A stretch of DNA of 64,000 nucleotides, taken from positions 1-64,000 of the forward strand of contig NZ_MWUE01000015.1 in assembly GCF_002077695.1 (NCBI RefSeq), read 5' to 3'. Under the pieces are notes generated by a model. The model did no database searches. It had not been told where the DNA came from and worked only from the letters and a program-made list of their open reading frames with translations. Numbering within the stretch: the stretch's first letter is position 1; every line of letters begins with the position of its first letter. The translations under genes and the position numbers were made by a program. Shown in pieces: positions 21,851-31,916 of this stretch. This DNA comes from Pantoea latae (GTDB lineage Bacteria > Pseudomonadota > Gammaproteobacteria > Enterobacterales > Enterobacteriaceae).

Positions 21851-22417
21851 ATGGCAAAGCTCACCGACAAACAAGAGCTGTTTGCCCGTGAGTACCTGAA
21901 AGACCTCAATGCCACTCAGGCAGCTATCAGGGCGGGCTACAGCGAAAAGACCGCCAAAGAGGCTGGCTATGAAAACCTCACAAAACCTCACGTACTGGAA
22001 CTGGTTGCAGAGCTTAAGGCTCAACGCGTCGAACAAACCGGTATCGATGCCGCCTATGTGCTTCGCCGCCTGGTAGAGATTGATCAGATGGATGTGCTCG
22101 ACATCATGACCGATGACATGAGCATTAAGCCCGTCTCCGAGTGGCCCGCGTCGTGGCGCCGTTACCTGAGCGGATTCGATCTGGCCGATATGTTCGAAGG
22201 CCGGGGAGAAGATCGTGAGATGGTCGGTATCCTGAAAAAAATTAAGTGGCCAGACAAGGTCAAGAACCTCGAACTGCTTGGCAAGCACGTCACAGTCCAG
22301 GCATTCAAAGACAACGTTAAAAACGAACTGGTCGGCCCCAACGGGTTACCGCTGGCTGCGCCTACGTTCGTGGTTAGCTTCGGAGCGGATGATGACGACA
22401 GCGGAGAAGAAACTTAG
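21851..22417 (+). CDS. Terminase small subunit (Terminase_2 type)
   Basis: The 188-aa DNA-recognition subunit has the family N-terminus [49 protein letters not shown], an HTH. The middle includes [18 protein letters not shown]. It binds the pac/cos region and loads the large subunit. It overlaps the large-subunit gene by about 29 nt. Confidence 0.92.
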   Translation: MAKLTDKQELFAREYLKDLNATQAAIRAGYSEKTAKEAGYENLTKPHVLELVAELKAQRVEQTGIDAAYVLRRLVEIDQMDVLDIMTDDMSIKPVSEWPASWRRYLSGFDLADMFEGRGEDREMVGILKKIKWPDKVKNLELLGKHVTVQAFKDNVKNELVGPNGLPLAAPTFVVSFGADDDDSGEET

Positions 22418-23609
22418 CTTCGCGCCCAAATTCAAACCGCTGTTCAGGCCTAAGCGCTATAAAACATTCCACGGCGGTCGTGGCGGCGCTAAATCTTGGG
22501 GCATTGCCCGCGCGCTGGTTATCATGGCTGCATCCAAAAAGCTTCGCGTCCTCTGTACCCGTGAGGTGCAAAACTCGATCAAGGATTCAGTGCACAAGCT
22601 GCTGAAAGACCAGATTGAGATGCTCGGCCTTAACCCGTGGTTCCGCATCACCAACGAGACGATCACCAGTGCCTGCGGCAGCGAATTCCTGTTCAAGGGG
22701 TTGCGCTTCGATCCGCTGGGCATCAAGTCGACTGAGGGCGTGGATATCTGCTGGGTGGAAGAGGCGCAGTCTGTATCCGCTGATTCGTGGGACATCCTGG
22801 TGCCGACCATTCGTAAAGAGGGGTCGGAAATTTGGGTATCGTTCAACCCCGGCGAAGAGAAAGACCCGACCTATCAGCGCTTCGTGGTAAACCCGCCTGA
22901 CGACAGTATCACGGTTGAGGTGAACTACTACGATAACCCGTATCTGCCTGAGACGCTCCGCAAAGAGATGGAGTATTGCAAGCGGGTAGATTACGAGGCG
23001 TACGAACATATCTGGCTGGGCAAGCCTAAGTCGATATCTGAGGCGGTTATCTTCAAGCAGCGCTACCGCGTGGAAGCGTTCCCGGATGATCTCTGGCAGC
23101 AGGCAGATCGGCTGTTCTTTGGTGCGGACTTCGGTTTCGCTAATGACCCGAGCACGCTGATCCGCATGTTCATGCTGGGCGCGAAGCTCTACATCGAATA
23201 TGAAGCATATGGCGTCGGCGTGGAGCTTGACGAAATGGCGCAGTTTTACGATTCAGTCCCCGAGGCGCGCCGCTGGCCCATCAAAGCCGACAGCGCGCGA
23301 CCGGAGACAATCAGCCACATTGGCCGGCAGGGCTTCAGCATTGACGCCGCGGCCAAATGGAAAGGCAGCGTTGAGGATGGCATCACCTACCTGAAAGGGT
23401 TTGAGGAGATCATCATCCACGAGCGCTGCAAGCACACCGCCGACGAGTTCCGGCTCTACTCCTACAAAGTCGACAAAAAGACCAACGAGATTCTCCCGGT
23501 CATTGTCGACGCTCATAACCACTGCATAGACGCCATACGCTACGGGCTGGACGGTTACATCACCAGCTCAGACAGCCTTGGCACTTGGGCGCAACTTGGC
23601 AGAGGCTGA
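22389..23609 (+). CDS. Terminase large subunit (PBSX/Terminase_3 family)
   Basis: The start is ATG 22389 or 22392 ([12 protein letters not shown]), within the small-subunit 3' end. The ATPase shows Walker A as [13 protein letters not shown] and Walker B around [11 protein letters not shown]. The nuclease half has [25 protein letters not shown] and a C-terminal [15 protein letters not shown]. At 406 aa it is of normal length. It powers DNA packaging. Confidence 0.95.
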   Translation: MMTTAEKKLSFAPKFKPLFRPKRYKTFHGGRGGAKSWGIARALVIMAASKKLRVLCTREVQNSIKDSVHKLLKDQIEMLGLNPWFRITNETITSACGSEFLFKGLRFDPLGIKSTEGVDICWVEEAQSVSADSWDILVPTIRKEGSEIWVSFNPGEEKDPTYQRFVVNPPDDSITVEVNYYDNPYLPETLRKEMEYCKRVDYEAYEHIWLGKPKSISEAVIFKQRYRVEAFPDDLWQQADRLFFGADFGFANDPSTLIRMFMLGAKLYIEYEAYGVGVELDEMAQFYDSVPEARRWPIKADSARPETISHIGRQGFSIDAAAKWKGSVEDGITYLKGFEEIIIHERCKHTADEFRLYSYKVDKKTNEILPVIVDAHNHCIDAIRYGLDGYITSSDSLGTWAQLGRG

Positions 23610-23611
23610 AC

Positions 23612-25087
23612 ATGTCCGAAACACAAAACGTGTCGCAGCCTGTACCGACGCGTGACAGCTATGAAAACTTTGTCGCCCGCATGGGCGTTAACGAATCGAA
23701 CCAGTCCGGTGCCGGCACCTACCGCAACAACTGGACGTCGCGCAACAGGCTGCTGATTGAGCAGGCTTACCGTTCGTCCTGGCTGGTGGGGGCTGGCGTC
23801 GATGCTATCCCCGATGACATGACCCGCAAGGGCGTAACAATCACCTCAAAGCTCGATGACGGGGTGAAAAAGCAGCTGGACAACGCATGGGACGAGCTGG
23901 GCATCTGGGAGCACCTCAACGACACGCTGAAGTGGGCCAACCTCTACGGCGGCGCTGTTGGCGTCATCCTGATCGACGGCCAGAACTATTCAACGCCGCT
24001 GCGCATCGAGACCATCGCTAAGGGTGCCTTCAAGGGCATCATGGTTATGGATCGGTGGATGCTCAACGCCACTACAGAGCGTCGCGTGACTGAGCTAGGG
24101 CCTGACTTCGGTATGCCGGAGTTCTACCGCGTCGTGACGTCAGCTACAGGTATCCCGCCGTGGCGCATTCATCATTCAAGGCTGATCCGCTTCGACGGTG
24201 TTCCGCTGCCATATCAGCAACGCCTGACTGAAAACGACTGGGGGATGTCGATCATCGAGCGATGCTTTGACCGCCTGCTGGCATTCGACAGCACCACTAC
24301 TGGCGTGGCTCAGCTGGTATACAAAGCGCACCTGCGCACTTACAGCATTGATGGCCTGCGAAAATTACTGGCTATGGGTAAAGACAGCCCGATGTTTAAG
24401 GGGCTGATGTCGCACATGGACATGATCCGCCAGTATCAGAGCAACGAAGGCATGACCATCATGGATGCTGCCGACAAGTTCGAGGCGCACACCTATTCGT
24501 ATGCCGGGCTTAGCGATGTGCTGGCTCAGTTCGGGCAGCAGGTGGCAGGCGCGTTCGGTATCCCACTGGTGCGCCTGTTCGGTCAGTCTCCGGCTGGCTT
24601 CTCTACTGGTGACACTGACCTCGCCAACTATTACGACAACGTGTCCACCAAGCAGGAGCGCAAGCTGCGTCGCCCGATCCGCAAGCTGTTCGAAGTGCTG
24701 CACATGAGCCTGTTTGCCAAGCCGCTGCCGGATGATTTCACGTTCGAGTTTAACGAGCTGTGGCAGATTTCCGATAAAGAGCGCGCTGACATCGCTAATG
24801 CTGTCGTCGATGCCACCACTAAGGCGGTGGATTCAGGGCTGATGACGGATAAGGCAGGCGCTCAGCACCTGCAGGAGACGTCCCGCGTAACCGGCTTCGG
24901 CGGAACTATCAGCGACAAGGATATTGATAATGCCAGTGACCTCCCGCCGCCGACAGAGAAAGACCTCGATAACGTCGAAACCACCGAACCTGAAGCGCGC
25001 CGAGAGGCAACTGGGAACACAGCTACGACAGATAGCGCAGGCGGTGGGCGCGATAGTCGAGGGCTCATACGATGGTTCAAACGATAG
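23612..25087 (+). CDS. Portal protein (DUF1073 family)
   Basis: The start is the ATG 3 nt after the terminase stop. The 491-aa protein shows the DUF1073 pattern: LLIEQAYRSSWLVGAGVDAIPDDMTRKGV, WANLYGGAVGVILIDGQ, WRIHHSRLIRFDG and GIPLVRLFGQSPAGFSTGDTDLANYYD. It forms the dodecameric vertex for DNA entry. The C-terminal 60 residues are low-complexity and acidic. Confidence 0.93.
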   Translation: MSETQNVSQPVPTRDSYENFVARMGVNESNQSGAGTYRNNWTSRNRLLIEQAYRSSWLVGAGVDAIPDDMTRKGVTITSKLDDGVKKQLDNAWDELGIWEHLNDTLKWANLYGGAVGVILIDGQNYSTPLRIETIAKGAFKGIMVMDRWMLNATTERRVTELGPDFGMPEFYRVVTSATGIPPWRIHHSRLIRFDGVPLPYQQRLTENDWGMSIIERCFDRLLAFDSTTTGVAQLVYKAHLRTYSIDGLRKLLAMGKDSPMFKGLMSHMDMIRQYQSNEGMTIMDAADKFEAHTYSYAGLSDVLAQFGQQVAGAFGIPLVRLFGQSPAGFSTGDTDLANYYDNVSTKQERKLRRPIRKLFEVLHMSLFAKPLPDDFTFEFNELWQISDKERADIANAVVDATTKAVDSGLMTDKAGAQHLQETSRVTGFGGTISDKDIDNASDLPPPTEKDLDNVETTEPEARREATGNTATTDSAGGGRDSRGLIRWFKR

Positions 25088-25691
25088 CGTCACCGACATT
25101 ATGGACCGGCTGGAGCGCTATGCCGACCTGATAGAGCCATGGGCGGAAGCGGTGTCGAGTCGGCTGATAGGCACGCTGGAAGTTGCGGACGATGCAATGT
25201 GGCGTGACAGGTCACAGCGCATCTCTGCCGGGCTTCGTGAACTGATGAACTCCGGCACCGGCGCAGTAACGCGCAGCATCATCGACGAGCAGGTGAAACT
25301 GTTCAAATCGCTTCCCCTACAGGCTGCCGACCGCGTTTATGACATCCACAATCAGGCGATTGAGGCTGTGGTGTCCGGTAAGCGTTCCAGCGCGCTCACT
25401 GACGCAATCATGCGCACCGGCGAGGTGACTGTGGCGCGGGCCCGCACTATCGCCCGTACCGAGGTTGGCCGGGCATCTACCGCAATCACCCAAGCGCGCT
25501 CAACTGCCATTGGCTCACGCGGCTACATCTGGCGCACCGCAGAAGACAGCGATGTGCGCCACTCTCACAAAGAAATGAACGGGCAGTACGTTGACTGGGC
25601 AAAGCCTCCGACTCTGGATGGCATGACCGGTCACGCGGGCCAGTTCCCTAATTGCCGCTGTTATGCGGAGCCTGTCGTTCCCGAGGACTAA
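24930..25691 (+). CDS. Minor head protein (Mu F-like / SPP1 gp7 family)
   Basis: It overlaps the portal gene by 158 nt in another frame. The C-terminal domain is ARARTIARTEVGRASTAITQARS followed by YIWRTAEDSDVRHSHKEMNGQYVDWAKPP and a final CRCYAEPVV, the phage Mu F signature. It is a few-copy head morphogenesis protein, perhaps ejected with the DNA. A membrane-anchored relative of its C-terminus is at 37279-37722. Confidence 0.9.
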   Translation: MPVTSRRRQRKTSITSKPPNLKRAERQLGTQLRQIAQAVGAIVEGSYDGSNDSVTDIMDRLERYADLIEPWAEAVSSRLIGTLEVADDAMWRDRSQRISAGLRELMNSGTGAVTRSIIDEQVKLFKSLPLQAADRVYDIHNQAIEAVVSGKRSSALTDAIMRTGEVTVARARTIARTEVGRASTAITQARSTAIGSRGYIWRTAEDSDVRHSHKEMNGQYVDWAKPPTLDGMTGHAGQFPNCRCYAEPVVPED

Positions 25692-25693
25692 GC

Positions 25694-25870
25694 ATGAAAA
25701 AAATCTACGTCACCCACGAAGTAAAGGGCGATATCTCACGCACAGTCGTAAAAGCATGCAGCATGAGGGCTGAGCTCTTAAAAATTGGCCGCCTGTCAAA
25801 GTTGACCGTCATCGGGCGTGGCAATGTGCGGATGCTCAAGGAAGTGACCAGGAAGCTGGCTAAGGTCTGA
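25694..25870 (+). CDS. Small basic protein (58 aa)
   Basis: Starts at the ATG 2 nt after the previous stop and ends 2 nt before the next start. MKKIYVTHEVKGDISRTVV is beta-like; the rest is basic. No family recognised. Tight spacing inside the head operon supports expression. Confidence 0.6.
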   Translation: MKKIYVTHEVKGDISRTVVKACSMRAELLKIGRLSKLTVIGRGNVRMLKEVTRKLAKV

Positions 25871-25872
25871 CG

Positions 25873-27111
25873 ATGCAATATTTTTTCACCACCCGCCTCG
25901 GCAACACTCGCTTTGAGATGGCCGACGGCTCCCTGCTGTGTAAAGACGTGCCGATCGCCCGTACTGGCGCGCAGGTTTACGACGAAAGTGAACTGCCCGG
26001 CATCGAAGGCGATGAGGACGGCGAAATCGTCGTTACCCGTGACGCTGATGAGGTGTTCCGGCCTGAAACGCTGGCATCTTTTGAAGGCATGGCATTCACA
26101 CTGGGGCACCCGAAAGACATGGTCAATCCGGGAAACTGGAAGGACTACGCCCACGGGCATATCCAGAACGTCCGGCGCGGTACCGGCTACCAGTCAGATT
26201 TAATGCTGGGCGACATCCACATCAAGACCTCTGAGGCTATCCAGAAAGTAACGGATGGCCTGGAGCAGATTTCCATGGGCTACGACGCTGAGTATCAGCA
26301 GCAGGGTCCGGGTAAAGCACGACAACACACAATTATCGGTAACCACTGTGCGGGCGTCCCCAATGGTCGCGCAGGTATTCGCTGTTCAATTGGAGATAGC
26401 ACATTCATGACTACCAAAAATCAGGGCTGGCTTGGCCGGCTGAAACGGGCGATTAAAACCAACGATGCCGACACCCTGGCTGAACTGGTGGAAAACGCGC
26501 CATCAGAGCTTGTCGAGCCACCACTTGATATGGCTCGTGCACTGAATATCACCATCAACCCGGCCCAGCCTTTCCCTCCGAATAAAGAACTCGGCGGCCT
26601 GACCACCGACGAGGATGGTGAAGGCGGCGCGCAGACTAACAGCGAGCTTGAGGCGAAAGTCGATGCGCTGACGCTGCTGGTTCAGCAGCTGATCAACCCG
26701 ACCTCTACGGCAACCGTCGACAGCGACGATCCGGAGGAGAAGGAAGAGAAAGCCCGCGCAACTACCGATGCTGCTTACCATCAGGGCGTCGTGGCTCGTG
26801 CCGAGCTCATCCTGCCAGGCGTGAAGCTGCCGGAAGGCGGCAAGCTGGCGGCGTTCAAACGCTCCACCATGGACGCGGCATTCAAAACGCCGGAAGGTCA
26901 GTCGCTGCTGACCCCGCTGGTTGGCGCTTCGCCGGACTTCGCCAAAATGCCAAAGGCAACGCTGGACGCGGTATTCGTGTCTGCCAGCGAAATCGCAAAA
27001 GCACGTAACAGTGCGCCAGCTACTGCGTCGCGTGCATCGTTTTACGACTCATCCAACAAAAACTCTCCGGCTGCTCTGAACAAGGCATTCGCCGCCCACT
27101 GGAATAAATAA
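25873..27111 (+). CDS. DUF2213 prohead protease/scaffold (412 aa)
   Basis: Residues 1-175 are the DUF2213 domain (FEMADGSLLCKDVPIARTGAQVYDESELPGI, FEGMAFTLGHPKD, GLEQISMGYDAEY), a candidate prohead protease. Residues about 230-300 are acidic and probably coiled (SELEAKVDALTLLVQQLINP), like a scaffold. The C-terminus (AALNKAFAAHWNK) is the conserved tail of this family. It sits just before the capsid genes as expected. Confidence 0.88.
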   Translation: MQYFFTTRLGNTRFEMADGSLLCKDVPIARTGAQVYDESELPGIEGDEDGEIVVTRDADEVFRPETLASFEGMAFTLGHPKDMVNPGNWKDYAHGHIQNVRRGTGYQSDLMLGDIHIKTSEAIQKVTDGLEQISMGYDAEYQQQGPGKARQHTIIGNHCAGVPNGRAGIRCSIGDSTFMTTKNQGWLGRLKRAIKTNDADTLAELVENAPSELVEPPLDMARALNITINPAQPFPPNKELGGLTTDEDGEGGAQTNSELEAKVDALTLLVQQLINPTSTATVDSDDPEEKEEKARATTDAAYHQGVVARAELILPGVKLPEGGKLAAFKRSTMDAAFKTPEGQSLLTPLVGASPDFAKMPKATLDAVFVSASEIAKARNSAPATASRASFYDSSNKNSPAALNKAFAAHWNK

Positions 27112-27122
27112 GGGAAAAACCC

Positions 27123-27617
27123 ATGGTTGCATACCTGTACCGGATGCCAGTAGGCATCGCCGGGGCTATCTCACGCCCGCAAGACCTGACCACCGAGCCG
27201 GTTATCCTCAATGCCGCGAATACTTTTAGCCAATACGGCCTGGCAGGTAAAGACAGCGCAGACGGCAAGTTTATCCCGCTGGCGGCATCGGACGAAGCAA
27301 CGGTCATCACCGGCCTGTACGTGCGTCCTTACCCGACCACCTCTACGCCTGACATGGCGCGGCAGGTTGGCGCAAATGCCAATTTCACTGGTGATGTGAT
27401 GAAGCGCGGTTACATGACCGTGAACATCGGCAGCACCGCAGTTGGCCTGACTAAAGGCGCACCGGTTTACGTGCGCAACGCCAATCCGACCGACGCCAGC
27501 CCGCTGGGCGCAATTCTGGGCGCGGCTGTCACCGACGAAACCGTCGTGCTGCCGAATGCCGCATTCACTGGCGCAGGCGATGCCGCTGGCAACGCTGAAA
27601 TCGCATACAACATCTAA
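27123..27617 (+). CDS. Head decoration / structural cement protein (164 aa)
   Basis: The protein follows the pattern of phage structural cement (Gp24-like) proteins: YRMPVGIAGAISRPQDLTTEPVILN, then SADGKFIPLAA, GLYVRPYPTTS, GYMTVNI and GAPVYVRN. It lies between the protease/scaffold and the capsid gene. It is predicted to stabilise the expanded capsid. Confidence 0.82.
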   Translation: MVAYLYRMPVGIAGAISRPQDLTTEPVILNAANTFSQYGLAGKDSADGKFIPLAASDEATVITGLYVRPYPTTSTPDMARQVGANANFTGDVMKRGYMTVNIGSTAVGLTKGAPVYVRNANPTDASPLGAILGAAVTDETVVLPNAAFTGAGDAAGNAEIAYNI

Positions 27618-27631
27618 GGGAATCGCTAAAT

Positions 27632-28570
27632 ATGTACACTTTTGACCAAGCCACTCTCGACGGCACTGGCGCTTTCCTGGTTGGCGAGCTTGAGCGCCTC
27701 GATCAGGAGCTGAACATGCCGCTGGTCGGTTACACGTGGTCGCGTGATATTCAGCTGCGCGAAGACGTGTCGATCGCCGATGACATCAGTTCTTTCACCA
27801 ACTCCACCTTTGCCGCAGCAGGTACGCCGAATCCGAACGGTAAAAACTGGATCGGCAAAGACTCCACCGCCATTGCTGGCCCGAACGTCGACATCGCAAA
27901 AACCGGCTTTCCGCTGACTCTGTGGGGCATGGAGCTGGGCTGGACCGTTGTTGAACTGGCTGCTGCTGCCAAAGTCGGTCGCCCGATCGATACGCAGAAA
28001 TTCGATGCGATGCAGCTGAAATGGAACATGGACACCGACGAGCAGGTTTATCGCGGTGACAGCCAGCTGGGCGTGAAAGGTCTCCTCAACTACAACGGCG
28101 CGGCAGCCACTAACGCTCCGAAGACGTGGGCAACGTCCACGCCGGACGAAATCCGGGCGTCAATCAACCTGCTGCTCTCCAATGCCTGGGCGGCGTCTGG
28201 TTATACCATCGTCCCACGTGACCTGCTGCTGCCACCTGAGCAGTTCGCTCTGCTGTCCAGCATCATCGTTTCCTCAGCCGGTAACCAGTCACTGCTGACC
28301 TACCTGCGCGAAAACACGATCGCCTTCCATCAGAACGGTGTTCCGCTGAACATCCGCGCGGTGAAATGGTTGAAAGGTGCAGGCACCGGCGGCACTGACC
28401 GCATGATGGCTTACACCAACGATAAGAAGTTTGTGCGCTTCCCGATGGTTCCGCTGCTGAGCGTGCCGGTGCAGTATCGCGGCATTTACCAGCTGACCAC
28501 CTATTACGGCAAGCTGGGCGCTGTTGAGTCTCCGTATCCGGAAACCATGGCATATATGGACGGCATTTAA
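27632..28570 (+). CDS. Major capsid protein (DUF2184 type, HK97 fold)
   Basis: The 312-aa protein has the DUF2184 features FLVGELERLDQELNMPLVGYTWSRDI, WGMELGWTVVELAAAAKVG, GVKGLLNY and the C-terminal YRGIYQLTTYYGKLGAVESPYPETMAYMDGI. This capsid type accompanies DUF1073 portals and DUF3383 sheaths. It forms the icosahedral shell. Confidence 0.92.
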   Translation: MYTFDQATLDGTGAFLVGELERLDQELNMPLVGYTWSRDIQLREDVSIADDISSFTNSTFAAAGTPNPNGKNWIGKDSTAIAGPNVDIAKTGFPLTLWGMELGWTVVELAAAAKVGRPIDTQKFDAMQLKWNMDTDEQVYRGDSQLGVKGLLNYNGAAATNAPKTWATSTPDEIRASINLLLSNAWAASGYTIVPRDLLLPPEQFALLSSIIVSSAGNQSLLTYLRENTIAFHQNGVPLNIRAVKWLKGAGTGGTDRMMAYTNDKKFVRFPMVPLLSVPVQYRGIYQLTTYYGKLGAVESPYPETMAYMDGI

Positions 28571-28607
28571 CCAACCCGGCCCCGAAAGGGGCCAACAGGA
28601 GTAGCAA

Positions 28608-28988
28608 ATGGCTAAGAAGACGATTCGCGTCCATACCCCGTTTAATTTCACATCTGAAGACGGCACCAGCCAGCGCTTTGAAACTGGCGAGCACACCGTT
28701 GACGAAAAAGTTGCCGATCACTGGTTTGTCACCGCGCACTCTGACGTTACCGGCAAGGCCAAGGCCAGCGCCGACACGAAAGAGTTTCAGGCACAAATCG
28801 ACAGCCTAACCGCGCAATTGGCAGAGAAAGACAAAGCGCATGGCGAGCTGCAGCAGTCGGTAGCGGAGAAGGACCAGACCATCGCCGACCTGACCGCGCA
28901 GCTGGCAACTCTGCAGGCGCCCGTAACTGAACCGGCAGCGGAAGGTGATGCTGATGGCAAGAAACCGAAATCTGCCGACAGTAAGTGA
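28608..28988 (+). CDS. STY1053-like virion-associated protein (126 aa)
   Basis: The beta-rich N-terminus (IRVHTPFNFTSEDGTSQRFETGEHTVDEKVADHWFVTAHSD) is typical of STY1053-family phage proteins. A coiled coil follows (SLTAQLAEKDKAHGELQQSVAEKDQTIADLTAQLATLQ). The tail is acidic. Exact role unknown; it sits between capsid and neck genes and overlaps the next gene. Confidence 0.75.
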   Translation: MAKKTIRVHTPFNFTSEDGTSQRFETGEHTVDEKVADHWFVTAHSDVTGKAKASADTKEFQAQIDSLTAQLAEKDKAHGELQQSVAEKDQTIADLTAQLATLQAPVTEPAAEGDADGKKPKSADSK

Positions 28989-29358
28989 TTTTCGCCGCGA
29001 CTTCCCGCAGTTCAGTGACGATACCAAATATCCCGATCCAGTAATCGAGTTCCGCCTTAACCTCGCCGACATGCTGATTGATGGCTCCGCCATGGGGAAC
29101 ATGTTCCCTTATCTGGCAGAGCTGTTTGTCGCGCATTACATGGTGCTGAATGCCGCTGATACGGCAGCAGGCGCGCTGGGTGGTGCTGGTGGCGCAACGA
29201 GTGGCGTGGTCGCGTCCAAGTCGGTGGATAAAGTCAGCGTGAGCTACGACAACAGCGCGACGCTTAATGCCGATGCGGGCTTCTGGAACTTCTCCCGCTA
29301 CGGCGCAGAATTCTGGCAGCTGCTGATGCTCTTCGGGTATGGCGGTATTCAGCTATGA
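28954..29358 (+). CDS. Head-tail adaptor (DUF4054)
   Basis: The ATG at 28954 is followed by LPTVSDFRRDFPQFSDDTKYPDPVIEFRLNLADMLID and MFPYLAELFVAHYMVL, the DUF4054 neck protein pattern. The C-terminal third (GAGGATSGVVASKSVDKVSVSYD, WNFSRYGAEFWQLL) is also characteristic. It sits on the portal ring. Confidence 0.88.
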   Translation: MARNRNLPTVSDFRRDFPQFSDDTKYPDPVIEFRLNLADMLIDGSAMGNMFPYLAELFVAHYMVLNAADTAAGALGGAGGATSGVVASKSVDKVSVSYDNSATLNADAGFWNFSRYGAEFWQLLMLFGYGGIQL

Positions 29359-29849
29359 AATCAGGCCTGACCATTCGCGCTGACACGGCGCAAAGCATTC
29401 TGGACGCCCTTAAAACCCTCGCTAACAAGGATGTTCTGGTGGGCATCCCGGAATCAAAAGACGAGCGCGATGATGGCGACATCGGGAATGCGGCGATCGG
29501 CTACATCAACGAGAACGGGTCGCCGGCGCAAAATATTCCGCCGCGCCCGCATCTCAAGCCTGGTGTGAAGTCGGTCGAGCAGGATTTCATGCCTCACCTG
29601 AAGGCGGCCGCGCAGAAGGCGCTGGAAGGTAATGCGGAAGGGGCAGTGACGTCTCTCGATCGCGCCGGAACGGTGGCGGCCAATGGGGTGAAGCGTTACA
29701 TCACCATCACTGGGTTTACTCCCCTGGCTGACGCCACGATCGCCAACCGACTACGCCGGGGTCGTACTGGCAACAAGCCACTCATCGACACCGGCGAATA
29801 CCGCCGTTCCATAACGCACGTTGTGAGGGATAAAGATGCCGACACTTGA
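29355..29849 (+). CDS. Neck / tail completion protein (HK97 gp10-like)
   Basis: VLVGIPESKDERDDGDIGNAAIGYINENGSPAQNIPPRPHLKPGV, KRYITITGFTPLADATIANRL and KPLIDTGEYRRSITHVV are characteristic of phage neck/tail-completion proteins that connect head and tail. Overlaps both neighbours. Confidence 0.82.
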   Translation: MKSGLTIRADTAQSILDALKTLANKDVLVGIPESKDERDDGDIGNAAIGYINENGSPAQNIPPRPHLKPGVKSVEQDFMPHLKAAAQKALEGNAEGAVTSLDRAGTVAANGVKRYITITGFTPLADATIANRLRRGRTGNKPLIDTGEYRRSITHVVRDKDADT

Positions 29850-30219
29850 TGTAAGTGACGTTCTGCTGTCGCCTGAATTCCTCGATACGACGCTCGTGGT
29901 AAAGCGCAACGAGCAGACGGTTGATGATGATGGCTTTGCGGTAAATAAAACGACTGTGACGCCGTTTGGCGGTGTGGTGACGGTTGACCGCTCACTGGAG
30001 GCCCGTCGAATGCAGGCCGGTCAGGTGATTAATGGCGCAATCCTGATTATCACCACCTACCGGCTGAGCAGCGGCAATACCGGCATTGATGCCGACATCG
30101 TGACTTATCGCGGTCGCGACTATCGCGTGACCTTTGTTGACCCGTACACGGCTTACGGCGCCGGTTTCGTCCAGGCGCATTGTGAGCTGCAGCCATTTGA
30201 CGGAGGCCCGCGTGAGTAA
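29836..30219 (+). CDS. Head-tail joining protein (127 aa)
   Basis: The protein is a small beta protein with VDRSLEARRMQAGQVINGAILIITTYRLSSG and IVTYRGRDYRVTFVDPYTAYGAGFVQAHCEL. That pattern and its place between gp10-like and tail-terminator genes point to a head-tail joining or stopper role. Ends in the start region of the next gene. Confidence 0.72.
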   Translation: MPTLDVSDVLLSPEFLDTTLVVKRNEQTVDDDGFAVNKTTVTPFGGVVTVDRSLEARRMQAGQVINGAILIITTYRLSSGNTGIDADIVTYRGRDYRVTFVDPYTAYGAGFVQAHCELQPFDGGPRE

Positions 30220-30757
30220 CAGCAGCACATCAGCCGGGTATTTAACCCCTGTCAGCGCGTCGCAGGCTTATGACGAAGCGCTGGAGCGTGAACTAAGCCA
30301 GTGGGTGCGGGCATTGTCGGGATTGCCGGCAGGAGTGGTCCGCCCGCGCTGGACTGCGATTCAGGCGGCAATTCCTGCAGCGGACGTGGACTGGTGCGGC
30401 TTCGGCATTATCGGTTTCACTGCTGACAACGCTCCGGCATTCGTGCGGCAGACCGATGACAGTAATCAGCTGTGGCGCCATGAGGTGATCGAAACGCTCG
30501 CCTCGTTTTACGGCCCGCAAAGCCAGTCCATCGCGACGCTGTTCCGTGACGGGCTGTCGGTTGAGCAGAATAACGAAACCCTTAAAACCAACGAGCTGTC
30601 GCTTGCTGATTACAGTGAACTGACCGCTTTCCCCGAACTCATCAATAAACAGTGGGTGCGCCGGTACGACATCACCGTGCGCCTGCGCCGCAAAGTTATC
30701 CGCGATTACGGCATCAAATCTCTGGTCAGCGCGCCAGTATCATTCTTTGGAGATTAA
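30212..30757 (+). CDS. Tail terminator-like neck protein (181 aa)
   Basis: I use the GTG at 30212 with GGAGG seven bases upstream; the longer frame has no ribosome site. The sequence (LERELSQWVRALSGLPAGVVRPRW, WCGFGIIGFTADN, SFYGPQSQSIATLFRDGLSVEQNNETL) matches the LIC_12616/phage neck terminator type. It should cap the tail tube and join the neck. Confidence 0.8.
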   Translation: MSNSSTSAGYLTPVSASQAYDEALERELSQWVRALSGLPAGVVRPRWTAIQAAIPAADVDWCGFGIIGFTADNAPAFVRQTDDSNQLWRHEVIETLASFYGPQSQSIATLFRDGLSVEQNNETLKTNELSLADYSELTAFPELINKQWVRRYDITVRLRRKVIRDYGIKSLVSAPVSFFGD

Positions 30758-30760
30758 CCT

Positions 30761-31906
30761 ATGGCACAGGGCTTACCTGTATCCAACGTTGTGAACGTTG
30801 ACGTGATCATGTCGCCCACTGCGGCGACGGGTCGTAATTTCGGTTCACTGCTCATCCTCGGCACATCCACAGTTATCCCTGTATCAGAGCGCATCCGCCT
30901 GTATACCGGGTCGGAAGAGATCGGCGCCGATTTTGGCGAGGACAGCCCGGAATATGCTGCCGCGCTGGTGTATTTTTCACAGTCACCGCAGCCTACGCAG
31001 GTTTATGTGGGTCGCTGGGCCAAGACCCTGGCCACGGACGAATCCGGTAGCGTGGAGACGCTGGCGCAGGCTATCACCGCCGTGCTTCAGTTCACCAACT
31101 GGTATGGCTTAGCCATTGCCGACGACGAAGACCTCACTGCAGCGGAGATCACCGCGACCGCCGCAGCTATTCAGGCATCAAGCCTCAGCCGCGTGTTTGC
31201 CGTAACGTCTGACGATTCGGGCATTATCGACTCAGCGTCTACCACTGACATCGCCTCAACGCTCAAAGCCGCTGGCTACGGCCGCACTTTTGTTCAGTAT
31301 TCGACGACGAGCAAGTATGCTGCGCTGTCAGCGTTCGGGCGCGCGTTTACCGTCAATTTCACCGGTAACAACACCACGATCACGCTGAAGTTCAAAACAG
31401 AGCCGGGTGTGACGTATGAAACCCTGACCAGCTCACAAGCGGCGGCTGTCGATGCGAAAAACGCGAACGTTTACGTTTACTACGCGAACGATACGGCGAT
31501 CCTGCAGCAGGGCGTGATGGCTAACGGCGATTTCTTCGATGAACGCCACGGCCTGGACTGGCTGCAAAACTACGTGCAGACCAACCTCTTCAATCTGTTG
31601 TGCACCTCAACCACCAAGATACCTCAGACAGAGGCCGGTATTACACGTTTGCTGTCGAACGTTGAGCAGTCACTGGATCAGGCTGTGTCGAATGGTCTGG
31701 TTGCCGCGGGCGTATGGAATGGCGGCGACATCGGCCAGATCACCGCAGGCGACACGCTGACCAAAGGCTATTACGTCTATGCGCAGCCGCTTTCTTCTCA
31801 GGCTCAGGCCGATCGCGAGGCTCGCAAATCACCGCTTATCCAGGCGGCTATTAAACTGGCCGGCGCGATTCATTACGCCGATGTTCAGATCAACGTTGTT
31901 CGCTAA
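30761..31906 (+). CDS. Contractile tail sheath protein (DUF3383)
   Basis: The 381-aa protein opens with [30 protein letters not shown] and holds [16 protein letters not shown], the DUF3383 sheath signature. The C-terminus ([25 protein letters not shown]) is the conserved beta strand that links sheath subunits. Its presence makes the phage a myovirus. Confidence 0.93.
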   Translation: MAQGLPVSNVVNVDVIMSPTAATGRNFGSLLILGTSTVIPVSERIRLYTGSEEIGADFGEDSPEYAAALVYFSQSPQPTQVYVGRWAKTLATDESGSVETLAQAITAVLQFTNWYGLAIADDEDLTAAEITATAAAIQASSLSRVFAVTSDDSGIIDSASTTDIASTLKAAGYGRTFVQYSTTSKYAALSAFGRAFTVNFTGNNTTITLKFKTEPGVTYETLTSSQAAAVDAKNANVYVYYANDTAILQQGVMANGDFFDERHGLDWLQNYVQTNLFNLLCTSTTKIPQTEAGITRLLSNVEQSLDQAVSNGLVAAGVWNGGDIGQITAGDTLTKGYYVYAQPLSSQAQADREARKSPLIQAAIKLAGAIHYADVQINVVR

Positions 31907-31916
31907 GGGGACATAA